Shown piece by piece: positions 24,724 to 36,395 of a stretch of DNA of 64,000 bases; the first letter of the stretch is position 1, and each line of letters begins with the position of its first letter. Under the pieces are notes generated by a model that was not told where the DNA came from, made no database searches, and saw only the letters and a program-made list of their open reading frames with translations. The stretch is taken from contig CM032128.1 in assembly GCA_018894105.1 (NCBI GenBank), positions 11,451,001-11,515,000 on the forward strand, in the 5' to 3' direction. This DNA is from Jacaranda mimosifolia. Its lineage: Eukaryota; Streptophyta; Magnoliopsida; Lamiales; Bignoniaceae. Position numbers and translations under genes: made by a program.

Positions 24724-26297
24724 ATGGTGAACACCAGGCAAGCCCTCTCAAGAAGAGAAGAAAATAGGAGATCCAGCTCTCCCCTTCCTGGACCTCAGCA
24801 AGAAGTTGGCGCCCCCGGGTCGAGTGCCCAGCCAAAACAAGTGGTCACCCTGACCATGCCCCAATTGATACAGCTCATCAGCGAGTAGATTTCAGCATAG
24901 ATTTCAGCTCAACTATCTGCGGCTCTAAATTGACACACTTTCCAACCGGAGCCAGCGGCCAGTGCAACACCGCAACCCATGGCCCCGGAGGAGAGACAAC
25001 CAAGAGAAAACCAGGAGCGACCAGAATTCAAAAGGCCCCCTTCGAGGCGCAAAGTAAGCCCAGGCCGTTTTCCAAGGGACATGGCCCAACCCCTGTCCCG
25101 CGAGGAGGTTGCAGATTCTATTGACCACGGCGTTCTACCCATTCGAGCCCCACAGCGCGATAAGGTCCAGCACTCGAGACCCCACCCGAACAGAAATACA
25201 TCCCAGGCCGACAGAGAGGAATGAGAAGAAGTGTCCCACCAGGTCCAATGCTAAACCGACGATTGGAAAAGATCTCGAGAAGAAACATGGAGAAATTTCA
25301 CCATCAAGAGAGACCGCAGAGGTTCCGAAGAGAGAGAGACTCCCCCTTCGTCTAGGATATCATCAACGAGCGCATTGCTGTCGACACCAAGATTTCTACT
25401 GGCCTGCCCCAATATGATGGCTCGTCAGTTTAGCACATGATGCAGCTACACGGGCACAGTGAGTACATCCATGCTGAGATGTTGGTGACTTTTCAGGGGA
25501 TAGCACTCGACTGGTTCATGAAATTAGAACCGACATCGATATACTCGTACAACCAGTTATGCAACAAGTTTTTGCACCAATTTGTGACTAGGAGGAAGGC
25601 AAAGCTCCTTCACACCCATTTGCACACAGTGAAACAAAATAAAGGAGAATCCCTTCGAGACTTTTTTACCAGATTCAACACGGAGGTGTTAAAGATCGAT
25701 AGCCTGGTGATCGAGTTCCTAATTGACGTATTATTTTTGGGCCTTAGACACAAGGAATGTGCCAATACATTGGTACGTGAAGAGCCTAGGTCGATGAAGG
25801 AGCTCCTAGACCTCGCAGAAAGGTACATGACTCAAGAAGAAATGAATAAATTGAAATATGGCAATCTTGAGGTCGAGAAGAAGAAAAACAAGGAGAAAGA
25901 TGACCGTCAGGTCAGAGAGGGACGTCGATCCCCCATCAAAAGCTTCCATGACTACACTCTGCTCAACCTCCCGAGGAAGGAGGTGTTGTTTGCTATCCAG
26001 CATAACAACCTTCTCAAAAGGCCCAGAAAGCTTACCGAAATAAAAGCTATGAAAAAATCAAAAAAATACTGCCGCTTCTATAAGCAAAAAGGGCATGACA
26101 CAGAAGATTGTTTCAACTTGCTTGATGAGATTGAAAGACTGATCAAGCGGGGCCATCTGAAAAAATACGTCGACGAGCAGCCCAAGCACAAAAAGGGCAA
26201 AACCGACCGGACTCCTTGTAAAGAAAGGTCGACCAGCTCGAAAAGAGAAGACAAAGGAAAAAGATCTATCCAGGAACCCCACCTACCTATTCGATGA
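24724..26297 (+). pseudogene. Tat gag
   Basis: Starts at ATG 24724 (MVNTRQALSRREENRRSSS), soon broken by stops. From 25437 a 286-codon open segment carries the gag core: FQGIALDWFMKLEPTSIYSY, CNKFLHQFVTRRKAK, GESLRDFFTRFNTEVL, then a basic Lys/Arg-rich part and a CRFYKQKGHDTEDC zinc knuckle at about 26070-26110. It would form the particle shell and bind genomic RNA. Several frame changes between 24890 and 25437 prevent full-length translation. Confidence 0.9.
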
Positions 26298-26970
26298 GTT
26301 ATTGACATGATCGCGGGAGGTCTTACCGGGGGGCATTCAAGGTCCGCAAGGAAGCAGACTCAAAGAAAACTAAAGTCGACCAAATCTGCCAAGGTCGAGA
26401 CGATTTTTCAGCTCTCAACCAGCGCAGAGCTAATCTCCTTCACCGACTCCGACCTCGACCATATGGAGAACAGGAGAGTCGACAGAAAAATAGACTGCCA
26501 TATCCTGGTAACACTCTGAATAGCCAATTTCGAGGTGAGAAAGATCTTAGTCGACAATGGCAGCTCCATGAACATTATATTCTTGTCCACCTTGAACAGA
26601 ATAAAATTGGGGGAATTAAAGTTTGATCCAGTCGAAACGCTGCTAGTCCGATTTGGGGGGTCTGAAATCATCCTAGAAGGATCTATTAACCTCTCCACAA
26701 CATTTGGACAAGGTCCCTAAAGTAGAACCTGGATGATCAACTACTTGGTAGTCGACGCTCCATTTGCCTATAATGTCATCATTGGTCGACCCACCCTAAA
26801 CAACTTCAGGGCTATCGTCTCCACTTACCACATGAAGATTAAGTTCACGACCCCAGCAGGAGTAGGAGAACTTTTATGCAATCTGAAGGACGCATAGCGC
26901 TGCTATACCATTTCCATCGAGTCCAACGAACAGAAGAAGCGATCTCAACTGAAGCCCTCGGGGGATGCCC
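26298..26970 (+). pseudogene. Tat protease region
   Basis: Holds an aspartic protease of the retroviral type. The active-site motif reads LVDNGSSMNIIF (about 26560), where family members have DSGSS or DGGSS. It is followed by FAYNVIIGRPTLNNFRAIVS and STYHMKIKF, a block found after the protease in Tat elements. In-frame stops lie at 26518, 26718 and 26896. Confidence 0.85.
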
Positions 26971-27014
26971 CTGTAACAAAACCTGAGGAAGGACCTTCAT
27001 CTAAGAAAAGGAAG

Positions 27015-28373
27015 TTGGAAGACACCCAAGTTGAGCCTGTCAGGGAGTTCAAAATAATAGAGCTGGAACCTGGAAACCCCGACAAGACCACCCGGGTCAG
27101 AAGCGATATGGGCAACCACTTGGAATGCCTTATGGTCGATTTCCTTCGACGAAACATCGATGCGTTCGCTTGGAAAGCTACCGATCTCCAAGGAATCGAC
27201 TCGGGTGTTATTGTCCATCAACTCAACATAGACCCTACCCATAAACCAGTGAGATAAAGGACAAGAACTTTCAATGCTGAGAGGTTCCAAATCATCGAGG
27301 AGGAGGTCAGCAAGCTTTTAGAGATAGGATGTATTATAGAAATTCAGTACCCCTCTTGGCTTTGTAATGTCGTACTCATCCCTAAGAATGAGGGAAAATG
27401 GCGTATGTGTAACGATTTCACTAATTTAAATAAAGCTTGCCCTAAGGATCCTTACCCCATGCCTCGCATAGATTTATTAGTCGATTCCACCGCTGGTTGC
27501 AAATTGTTGAGCATGATGGATGTCTTCCAAGGCTATTATCAAATATTCATGGTACCCGAGGACAGGGACAAGACCTCTTTCGTCGTCCCCAATGGAGTAT
27601 ACTGCTTCTTGGTCATGCCATTTGGGCTAAAAAATGCAGGGGCAACATACCAAAGATTGGTCAACTTTATGTTCAAAAATGAGATCGGACAATCGATGGA
27701 GGTCTACGTCGATGGCATGATTGTAAAAACAAAAAAAGCTGAGGACCACCTAGTCAACCTCGACCATACTTTCTCTATATTAGGGGCCTTCGGTATAAAA
27801 CTCAATCCCAATAAGTGCATCTTCGGGGTTCGAGAAGACAAGTTCTTGGGCTACATGGTCGGCCAAAGAGGGATCGAGGCAAACCTGCTTAAGATCCAGG
27901 CAGTTCTGGACATTGCCCTGCCCTATACTGTTCGAGATGTACAGTATCTGGTCAGCAGGATAATAGCCCTCGGCAGATTCATTGCACGACTGGCCGATAT
28001 GAGTCTACCCTTCATCAAAATCCTCGGGAATGCTAAAAAGTTGGGGTTTCAGTGGACTGAACAGTGTGATCGGGCTCTCATCGAGCTTAAGCAATACCTA
28101 TCCTCGCCACCTATGCTCGCTAAGCCCGAGTTGGGAGAAGTTTTGCAACTTTACTTGGCCGTCTCTGCTGCCTTGATCAACTTAGTATTAGCATTGACGA
28201 GAGACAGAGCTCACCGACTGGTGTATTACTGCAGTAAGGCCCTACACGGGCCAAAACACAATTACCTGGAGATCGAGAAGTTTGACCTCGCTCTCGTTAC
28301 AGCAGCACGGAAGCTACGACCTTACTTCCAGTCCCACACGATCGTGGTGTTGACGAATCAACCATTAAAGTAA
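27015..28373 (+). pseudogene. Tat reverse transcriptase and RNase H
   Basis: After FDAFAWK-like and HQLNIDP blocks and a stop near 27255, an open segment from 27405 carries MCNDFTNLNKACPKDPYPMP, LLSMMDVFQGYYQI, VMPFGLKNAGATYQRLVN and the active-site loop. The loop reads YVDGMIVK (27705-27728) instead of YVDD: the second catalytic Asp is Gly, so polymerase activity is expected to be lost. RNase H follows with YYCSKALHGPKHNYLEIEK. A TAA at 28371-28373 separates it from the next domain. Confidence 0.94.
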
Positions 28374-28766
28374 GTGTTGTCGAAGCCTGACACTTTAGGT
28401 CGACTTAATAAATGGGCTATCGAGCTCGGGGAGTTCGACATCACATTCCAGCCGCGAACGACCATAAAAGCACAAGTCCTGGCCAAATTTGTGGCCCAAA
28501 GACTCGACCTCTTGGACCAAATAGTTGAGAACTCCTCAGTGTGGACATTGCACGTCAACGGTTCGACAACCTCATCAGGAGGCGGAATAGGTGTTTCTTT
28601 TCGTTCCCCACTTATTGATGAGTATGATTTTGCAATAAAGCTCGACTTCCCGATCACCAACAACGAAGCAGAACATGAAGCTCTCATTGCTGGAATGAAC
28701 ATGACAGTAACTCAAGGTGTCACGCAGCTGGTAGTGATCACTGATTCCCAGCTAGTCGTGGAGTAG
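28374..28766 (+). pseudogene. Second (archaeal-type) RNase H of the Tat element
   Basis: Begins with the connection LGRLNKWAIELGEFDITFQP, then WTLHVNGSTTSSGGGIGV, NNEAEHEALIAGM and VVITDSQLVVE. This is the extra RNase H acquired by the Tat lineage. The first catalytic Asp (VDGS in relatives) is Asn here (28557-28559). A TAG ends the segment. Confidence 0.9.
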
Positions 28767-28949
28767 GTCGAAGGCAATTTCGAAGCTAATGAGGCTAAAA
28801 TGAGCCAATATCTGACTGAAGTAAAATAATTACAATGGTCATTCAAGAGTTTCACCCTGAGCTAGGTCCCTTGAGCGGAGAATGAATGGGCAGACGCACT
28901 TTCAAAGCTAGCCAGCTCGACGAAAAGAACCAAGGAAAGAACTATAACA

Positions 28950-30255
28950 TTCTTAGTGGCTAGCAAACCATGTATCCAATCCATCGATCATAACCTCATC
29001 GGTTGGGTCGAAGAGACAACTCCTTCCTGGAAAGACCCGATCAAACTCTACCAGAGTTAGGGGACCATCCTCGACGTCGAGAAAGAGGCCCGCAGGCTTA
29101 GAGCGCAGGCAGCCAAGTTTGCTCTCGACAACCATGGACAGCTCTACAGGAGGACGATGTCAAGACCCCCACTTAAATGCCTAACACCCGAAGAGGCAAA
29201 CAAAGTGCAACATGAGATTCATGCCGGCATCTGCAGCAACCATTTTGGTGGCCGGTCCTTAGCCTACAAAGTTGTCCGTTACGGTTATTTTTGGCCCACC
29301 TTATTGCAAAACTTAGTTGACTTCGTCAGAAATGCTCATCTTGCCAGATCTACTCGAACATACTGCACCAACCAGCCACGTCGATGGTCAACGTACAGAT
29401 CACATGGCCATTCGACCAGTGGGGTATCGACATAGTTGGATCTCTCCCAAAGACATTGGGTTAGCAAAAGTTCATCATTGTAGCGGTCGAGTACTTCACT
29501 AAATGGGTCGAAGTCGAAGCAGTTCCGAAAATCACCGACGTGGCCATTAAGAGCTTCATTTGGAAAAACATAATCTGTCGATTCTGTTTGCCTAAAGTCC
29601 TGATCTCAGATAATGGAACTCAGTTCTAGAGTAGGAGCATGAGAAAATAGTGCGAGGTCTTGGGAATCAGCCAACACTTCACGTCGGTAGGAAACCCCAG
29701 GCCAATGGTCAAACGGAGGTCACGAACAGAACAGTTCTCGACTACCTCAAAGCTCGAATAGTAGGTACAAGGGCAAGTTGGGCAGACGACCTCCCAGGGG
29801 TGTTGTGGGCATATAGGACCACAACTCAAACAGCCACGGCCCACAGCTCGTACAGCTTAGTCCATAGCTCTGAAACAGTAATTCCATCCGAACTGGTCCA
29901 GCACATAGCTGAGTGATTCACTATAATCCGGTTAGAAATGCAACAAAAAAGGCCCTTAACCTAATCACCATCGACGAGTTACGCCACACAGCCTACAACA
30001 CAATATAGCGATACTGATAAAAAATGACAGAACATTACAACAAAGCAATTGGACCCCGCAGTTTCCAAGTTGGCGACTTTGTCCTCAAGAAGGTCGAGGT
30101 GTCGAGAAATGTACAGAAAACTTGACCCAAAATAAGTGGGACCTTACTATGTAATCAAAATATCAAAGCACAATGCCTACCGTTTAGCAAACACGCGAGG
30201 CAACGAACTACCATGACCTTGGAATGCAGTAAACTAAAGAAATTCTATGTGTAAA
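28950..30255 (+). pseudogene. Tat integrase
   Basis: An N-terminal HHCC-like zinc region at about 29200-29370 (HEIHAGICSNHFGGRSLAYK, GYFWPTLL), then core fragments in changing frames: FDQWGIDIVGSLPKTLG (first catalytic Asp), FTKWVEVEAV, LISDNGTQF (second Asp, followed by a stop) and NPQANGQTEVTNR (catalytic Glu). The pol C-terminus ends near 30255. Stops and shifts are too many for function. Confidence 0.9.
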
Positions 30256-30348
30256 ACGGCCATCGGCCTTCGTTGTATTTCCTAGCAGCAATGAAAAGTT
30301 ATGACACATTCTATAAAATACCAACTTGCACAAACTGATCATTTGTCG

Positions 30349-30783
30349 TCGACCCCATAGTCGACCAAGCAGGCTTCAAGCCACCAAGTCAAGGCTTCCC
30401 AGTAGAGACCAACTTATCGACCCCGTAGTCGACCAAACAGGCTTTAAGCCGCCAAGTCAAGGCTTCGCAGCCGAGATCAACTTGTCGACCCCGTAGTCGA
30501 CCAAGCAGGCTTCAAGCCACCAAGTCAAGGCTTCGCAGCCAAGACCACTCAATCGACCCCGTAGTTGCTAAATTATTTGAAGCTTATCGTTAATTATTTT
30601 GTTTAACCAAGCAATCGATGCAATGGTTTGCAATCGATCCCACAGTCCCTAAATTATTTGAAGTTTATCATTCATTATCTGAAGTCGACCCCGCAGTTGC
30701 TAAATTATTCAAAGTTTGTTGTTAATTATCTCGCTTAACTAAGAAATCAACGCATAAGTCGCTGTCGACCACGCAATCGCTAG
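30349..30783 (+). repeat. Tandem repeats downstream of Tat pol
   Basis: Three 68-bp units starting tcgaccccgtagtcgacc (30349-30552), then units of a second type with ccgcagttgctaaattattt (to about 30783). Tandem repeats at this place are common in Tat and Ogre elements. Confidence 0.88.
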
Positions 30784-31040
30784 ATTGAACAAATCTCTAA
30801 ATTACAATGAGTATCCGATTTATTAAATTGCATCTAAGTCGCAATTCACTCAACGAGGATCTTGAACTAATCTTGCAAAATATAACACTACGAACATTTA
30901 ACTATAAATTTATTCATGTAATTGAATAAAGGCAATTAAAGTTGGAAAATTTAAAAGAACACCTTATTTAAATATAAAAAACATCCATTACACATATTAA
31001 ATTGAATACATCAATCAAAGTAAAAGTAAAAATACATCAT

Positions 31041-33542
31041 TTAGGCAGCATCAACTTGACTCGGCGCCCTCGTCGCCTGCACCTTGAGCGCCCTCATTGA
31101 TTGCTTGTTAGAGCTCGTCACTCGAAGGGATAGGAATGGGAACCGACTCGGCCATGGCGAAGCAACAGGAACAACAGTAGTCGCCGGCTGAGAAGGTCCA
31201 GCCACATCGGCCAGAAAACGCCCATTTAGGGGAGGAAGATACTCGGCCATGCGACCAGGCCATCCTTGACCTCGAACGTAAAGTCGTTGGTGAAGTCAAA
31301 TTCTTTAGCAATCACTTCCAACCACTTCGCCATCTCGACCTGCCTTCTTTCCTCATCTATCAGCAGTGCGGCTGGTGGGAGCCTCCGCAACTCCTTCGGC
31401 CACAGTAGCCTCAGCACCCTTCTCGTCTTCCGGATAGGGCTACAACTACTTGTTGAGAAGGTGACTGAGGCGTTCCCTATCCTCCAGTCGGAATGAATAG
31501 CCTAGGAAATACAGTTGCTTAAGGGCTTTCTCGAACGAGTTTTGGGCATTGTCGAGCGAAAACACAACGCTCGCATCCTGAAACGCCGAGCTCAGCATGA
31601 ACTGTCGCACTGCCTCTCGTCGCATCAGCGATAGCTTCTGGTAGAATTCAGCTCGGGCTTCATCGAAGGCGGCACTCCGACTAATGGATCGACCAGAGGT
31701 ATAGGCGACTTACCCATCCAACCTAGCCTGCTTCAGTAGCTTGTCCATTCTGGTCCTCTCCTCGACCGAGGCAACTAGTTGGCTATCCCTCACTTAGAGC
31801 TGCCCATTGAGCTCCTCGATCTGCTTCGCCAACACTTTGACTCTTGTTTGCGAAGACTCGAGCTGAGCCTTCAGAGTCTCTACGTCCCCGCCCGTTTACA
31901 GGTATTCACGGTCGGCTAAGGCTAGCTCTAACCTTCTGTAGAAGTGATATCCCAGCTGGCCGACCTGAGAGACAACATTATTAATTAGAATAAGAATACA
32001 ATATTCGACCAGAAAGCAAAGCTCAGTAATATGACATACTCGACCCAAGCCTTACCATCTTGGAGTGATAAGCCAGAGCTCGAAGAGTAGCATCCTGGCT
32101 CAGCCCCATCATCTTGTTCTGGTTGGACATAAACCCGGCCATCAGCATCTTTAGAGGAGTGGCTCCAATCTACCCCACCATCTCCATCGACAGTGAATGT
32201 GCACAGTCATGCTCAGCTCCATACCGAACCTCGACAAGGGCAGTTTTAGCAGATGGAATAGCACATCATCCCCGCACTGCCTGAACAGATCGTAGCCTGA
32301 GGGTTGGCCCGACCCCATGGCCCTACCATTTCCTTTCTCAGCGACGGTCCTCTTTGGGGCAAGTCCCACCTGTTCCACTATAGGTTTTTTATGTCGACCC
32401 GCTGGGCTGCTGCCTGCAATGGTTATAGCTTGAGCTGGTGAGGGAGTTGGCGACGACGAAGATGTCATGGCCTTTGCTAAGGTGCCTTGACCACTGCAGC
32501 TCCCTGACGAGCCACGGTCGCCAGGCGGCATTGTTTGTTCCTCTCGGCCTTGGCCAAAGCTTTAGCTCTCGAGTGGTTTATGATCTCGTCGCGATCTGCC
32601 AAACAACATAATAGCAAAGGTTAAAACTGAACAGAAAAATAGAAAAAATAACAAACGCTAAGCAGCATAGTCTATCTAGTCGATCGTCTACAGGAAAATT
32701 TAAATAGGCTGGCGACAACCCAGCCAATACCAAACTCTTCTCCTCGATAAACACCGAGGCCTCTATTTGGCCAAACTCGACCTGATCCCGAACGAAAGTA
32801 TTAGGCTAGGTCGAAGTCAGGTTACCCAGCATCTCGACATGCCCCATCAACTAGCCCCTCGAAATATTGAACCCCCTAGCAACTCGAACAAATAGATAAT
32901 GCTTTTTCCATTCTTGTCCATAGGAAGAGGCTGGGGTTACAAGGAATTTACCACGGGGTCGAGCAGTTAGGTAATAGAAACCTGACCCGTCGGTGCTAAT
33001 CGACTTGCGGGACATCGGGGGGAGGAAATGATTGGAGAAGTTATCAAAATTGGCAGGCTGATCAAAGAGGTACATCAAAACAACAAAGCTATAAATGGTT
33101 GAAAAGCAGTTTGGTAGCAGTTGGGTTATACACACTTGTAGGCCTCTAAGCAAGTCGACTATCTGATCACCTAAAGGAAACCTAAGACCACACCTAAAGG
33201 CATCCTTAAACACAGTGATGCAGTCGGCCGGGGATCGATGCATTCGACCAAAAGCCCCTGGCATTAATAACTCATACTCAGGAGGAATGTGATACAACTA
33301 CCTAATACGCCTTAAATCAACAGGAGTGATGGTGGACACTACCTCGCTGTAATGGTCGGGGGTGAATATCAACCCCGTGACAGAGGAACCTGACTTGGTC
33401 CAGCTCCATCACCCCCGCGATCGCTGCTCGAGCTATCGCGTGATGAGCTACTCGACTCCTCTGACGAACCCCTAGGCCGGTCAGAGTGAGTAAGCTTGCT
33501 ATCCCCCCTATAGCTACCCTCAGAATCAGATAAACGTAACAT
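31041..33542 (-). pseudogene. Antisense extra ORF of the Tat element
   Basis: Runs opposite to gag-pol from ATG 33542-33540 (MLRLSDSEGSYRGDSK) to TAA 31041. The best segment (33297-32851) has FGRMHRSPADCITVFKDAFR, IVDLLRGLQVCITQLLPN and YGQEWKKHYLFVRVARG; it resembles the family annotated in Pfam as putative gypsy-type transposon (Transposase_28). Then a Ser/Pro-rich region (32531-32300), a Gln/Glu-rich probable coiled coil (about 31950-31500) and a C-terminus shared with 62495-62890. Function in the element is unknown. Frames are broken in several places and short introns cannot be excluded. Confidence 0.82.
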
Positions 33543-33890
33543 TATGATAATAAATCCAAGAATGCTAAGGAGAAGGAAAGAAAGAACTTACTGAGTTGAT
33601 GAACTAAAAATAGAAAATATTAGCAACAAAAGCAGTTGGCTAGATGCTCAACCAGATGCAAAGGCAGTTGGCTATTTTAACAGCGCATATTTATAGGCGC
33701 GCAAGCACGGGAATCCAAGCGGTTGTTATAATACTGTAACTGCCGTTCTGCGGCACGTGCGACACGATGAACCACTCATTTAATGCGCAAAACCTGGGTT
33801 GACTTTCAAAAACCCTCGTCGATGAGCCCACGCAACCGTTCAATTAACTATTCCCTAATCCTTCTTGTAGATTCCATCATTCAGCATTCG

Positions 33891-33903
33891 AAAGTTGGGG
33901 GGG
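33891..33903 (+). promoter_or_regulatory. Polypurine tract of the Tat element
   Basis: AAAGTTGGGGGGG followed by ACTCA and the LTR start. The same GGGGGGACTCA context occurs, reversed, next to the LTR at 59947. Confidence 0.88.
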
Positions 33904-33908
33904 ACTCA

Positions 33909-34640
33909 TGATATGGGATAGCTCAATATGCTCGGCCCAAAGATCGCAAGCCCACCTCATACACTGGACCCAATTATGCTACCGACGTCGGGTGACCCCG
34001 GTCGACCATGCAGATCGACACCGTTCGAAGGCTAGGCCGATGATCAATACCTCGATCGCACTGCTCGTCCAACCCGTAAGCCTCGCGTTATACCTATGTT
34101 AGGTCGACTAGAGAGGTCGATTAGGCGTGTAACTTCTTTTGCCGCATTAAATGCCCTGACAGGCAGCATGCCTCCGCATTAATGGTGCATGCCGCCCTAG
34201 TACCGCCCATGCTGCCACACCAGAGAGGAGACTTATGTACAGTGTCCTATTCTGTCCCCAAAACCTGGAAAGGCGGCCACTTGGAATAGTACAAGGGTGG
34301 GAGATGACTTAACGGCCCCCAAGCAAGGACAAAAACCATTACAACATGTCAATGGCATCTCAGACAAATCCTTGCTGGGAGAAGGCTATAATACCCTAAC
34401 TCTAGCCCCTCTAAGGTATGCAATTTTACTTACACAAAGCCCTCACTCTGCTGCTCATTACCTACTCAACCTCATACTAACTTAAGCGTCGGAGAGCCTA
34501 AGCCGAGGGCATCTCGGTTAGCCTGACGTTTGCTCGTGATTGCAGGACTCGGCCTAATTACCTTCATATATCGACCAGAGAGGTCGAACCCTTCGGAAAT
34601 TACTATCTAATCCAACTTCAAGCGGATTTCACCCTCATCA
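33909..34640 (+). repeat. 3' LTR of the Tat element
   Basis: Starts TGATATGGGATAG and ends CCCTCATCA, followed by TSD ATTAT. The TATA box seen in the 5' LTR has lost a base here (ctataatacc near 34386). Confidence 0.95.
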
Positions 34641-34645
34641 ATTAT

Positions 34646-35095
34646 TTTTAACTCATACTTAATTTATGCTTGCCAATTCAGAATTCAAATTTAAAATAAC
34701 ACAAAGAGGCAAATTATAAAAAAAATACCCTTGAAATTTAGTGTAATTAATGAAAAATCCTCATTGTTAGGAAAATTACCAAGAGATCCCTAACTTTTGA
34801 AACCTTAATATAATGCAAATGAAAAGTGTGAAGAGACAAAATTTTCGGCCTTGTAAAATTGCAAAAAAAAAATAAAATAAAATAAAGAAAAAAAATTATT
34901 TATAATACTCTTGGACCTATTTGTAATATTTTTGAACTTGTAAGGATTTATTTGATATAATTTTATCACCTTAAATATTTTAAAAATCTAAAATTATAAA
35001 CTTAGACCATATAATTTAATTATTTTTGAGTTTTATATTTAATAATCATTAAATAACAAGATATCTAAAATAGTTTAATTAAGTTTTTAGTAATA
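34646..35095. other. AT-rich spacer between the Tat element and the pararetrovirus
   Basis: No gene or repeat boundary is recognised; poly-A and AT tracts only. Confidence 0.6.
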
Positions 35096-35542
35096 TTATA
35101 AGATGCTTGAAAATGATACAGCTGTTGTTACTACTCGTAATATGAATGTTTTAATTAAACAGCAAAATTATGCAAATTTATATTTAAATGTGCTTGGTGA
35201 AAATATTTACCAACTTGACCAAAGACTAAATAATATAATTGTTAATATGGAAAAATTAAATAAAAATATTAATAATTTGGAAGAAAAAATTGATAAACAA
35301 TTTGTTCATCCTTCTCCTGATCAGATTGCAATGCCTTCGATTCAGCCCCCTCCTGAAGTTGATAATTTCATTGTTAGGGATGTTTCTGATATAGAAAAGG
35401 TAATAACTAAGAAATTTGCTGAATTTAGAATTTCTACTCTTAATAAGGAATTAGATGAGAATGATTATAATAATAAAGTTAGGGATGAGATTAATAAGAT
35501 TCAGAATTATGCAGATAGGCCCACAATGAGGACTTATTATTA
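35096..35542 (+). repeat. Left copy of the 447-bp terminal redundancy
   Basis: Aligned without gaps to 42848-43294 (offset 7,752). Differences: one C/T near 35118, one A/C near 35283, one G/T near 35339. Two of them change an amino acid. Confidence 0.95.
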
Positions 35543-36395
35543 TCCTAGGCCTACACCACAAGATGTTTTGCATGAAGAACAAGATTTAGTTCTTAACAAT
35601 TCTTATAATAGTAAAAGTATCTATGAATGGAATTTGGATGGTTTTACTGAACGCCATATTTATAATTTGGTGCATCGTATGTTAATGTATTGTACTATTT
35701 GCAAGACTAATGGTAATAGTGATAATACTGTTGCAAAAATGATTATTGCAGGTTTTACTGGCCAACTTAAAGGTTGGTGGGATAATTATCTTTCTCCAAA
35801 TAGTAAGGAGGAAATTCTTAATAGTGTTAAACAGGAAGGAACCAGTAATAATACTGAGAATGCTGTTTATACTTTGATTGTTACTATTATAGAACATTTT
35901 ACTGGTAGATATACTAATAACTCTGAACATATTAGAACTTTATTGAATGGTTTAAAATGTCAGAGTCTTACATCTTTTAGGTGGTATAAAGACACCTTTC
36001 TTTCTAGAGTTATGGAGCTTCCTGAGTCAAATAGTGACCATTGGAAATCCAAGTTTATAGATGGGTTGCCTTCTTTGTTTGCCGAAAGAGTGAGAAAAAA
36101 CCTTAGGCAAAATGAGTCTAATATAGACTATGGTAAATTTACATATGGTAAATTAATAGGAACTTGTATTCAGGAAGGATTAGCTCTTTGTAATGAGATT
36201 AAATTGAATCAACAAATTAAGCGTAATAATATTACGGAAAGAAAACAATTAGGTCAGTTTTTGGACAGTTTGGGATGGAAAACCCAAAACAGGTTAGTAA
36301 TAATAAACCACAAAAACATGATAATGAGAATTATAGAAAGAAATCTAGGAAGAAAACTCATAAACAGACTAGAGAAAAACAGAAAGAAAAAATGA
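35103..36395 (+). pseudogene. Pararetrovirus capsid protein region, 5'-truncated and frame-broken
   Basis: A 430-codon segment of the capsid-protein part. The true N-terminus lies in the other copy (42507 onward), because the circle was opened inside this gene. A long helical N-terminal part (QQNYANLYLNVLGENIYQLD, LNKNINNLEEKID) is followed by the conserved capsid core with LKGWWDNYLS, RYTNNSEHIRTLLNGLKC, WYKDTFLSRVMELPE and KSKFIDGLPSLFAERVRKNL. At about 36274 the frame is lost by one base, so the zinc knuckle that belongs to this protein is read in the next ORF. In the virus this protein forms the particle and packages nucleic acid. Confidence 0.88.

Larger units (their letters stand above)
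23951..34640 (+). mobile_element. Ty3/gypsy Tat-lineage LTR retrotransposon, decayed
   Basis: Complete structure with a perfect TSD ATTAT at 23946-23950 and 34641-34645. LTRs of 733 and 732 bp, primer site, gag, protease, RT, RNase H, a second RNase H, integrase, tandem repeats, an antisense extra ORF, polypurine tract. The double RNase H plus an extra ORF between pol and the 3' LTR is the Tat signature. All reading frames carry stops and the catalytic residues are partly lost, so the copy is non-functional. It lies 340 bp upstream of the endogenous pararetrovirus. Confidence 0.95.

Noticed and set aside
36275..36395. Programmed ribosomal frameshift between the capsid and RT frames
   Set aside because: There is no slippery heptamer with a downstream structure at the switch, and family members read through this point in one frame. 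A single-base loss is simpler.
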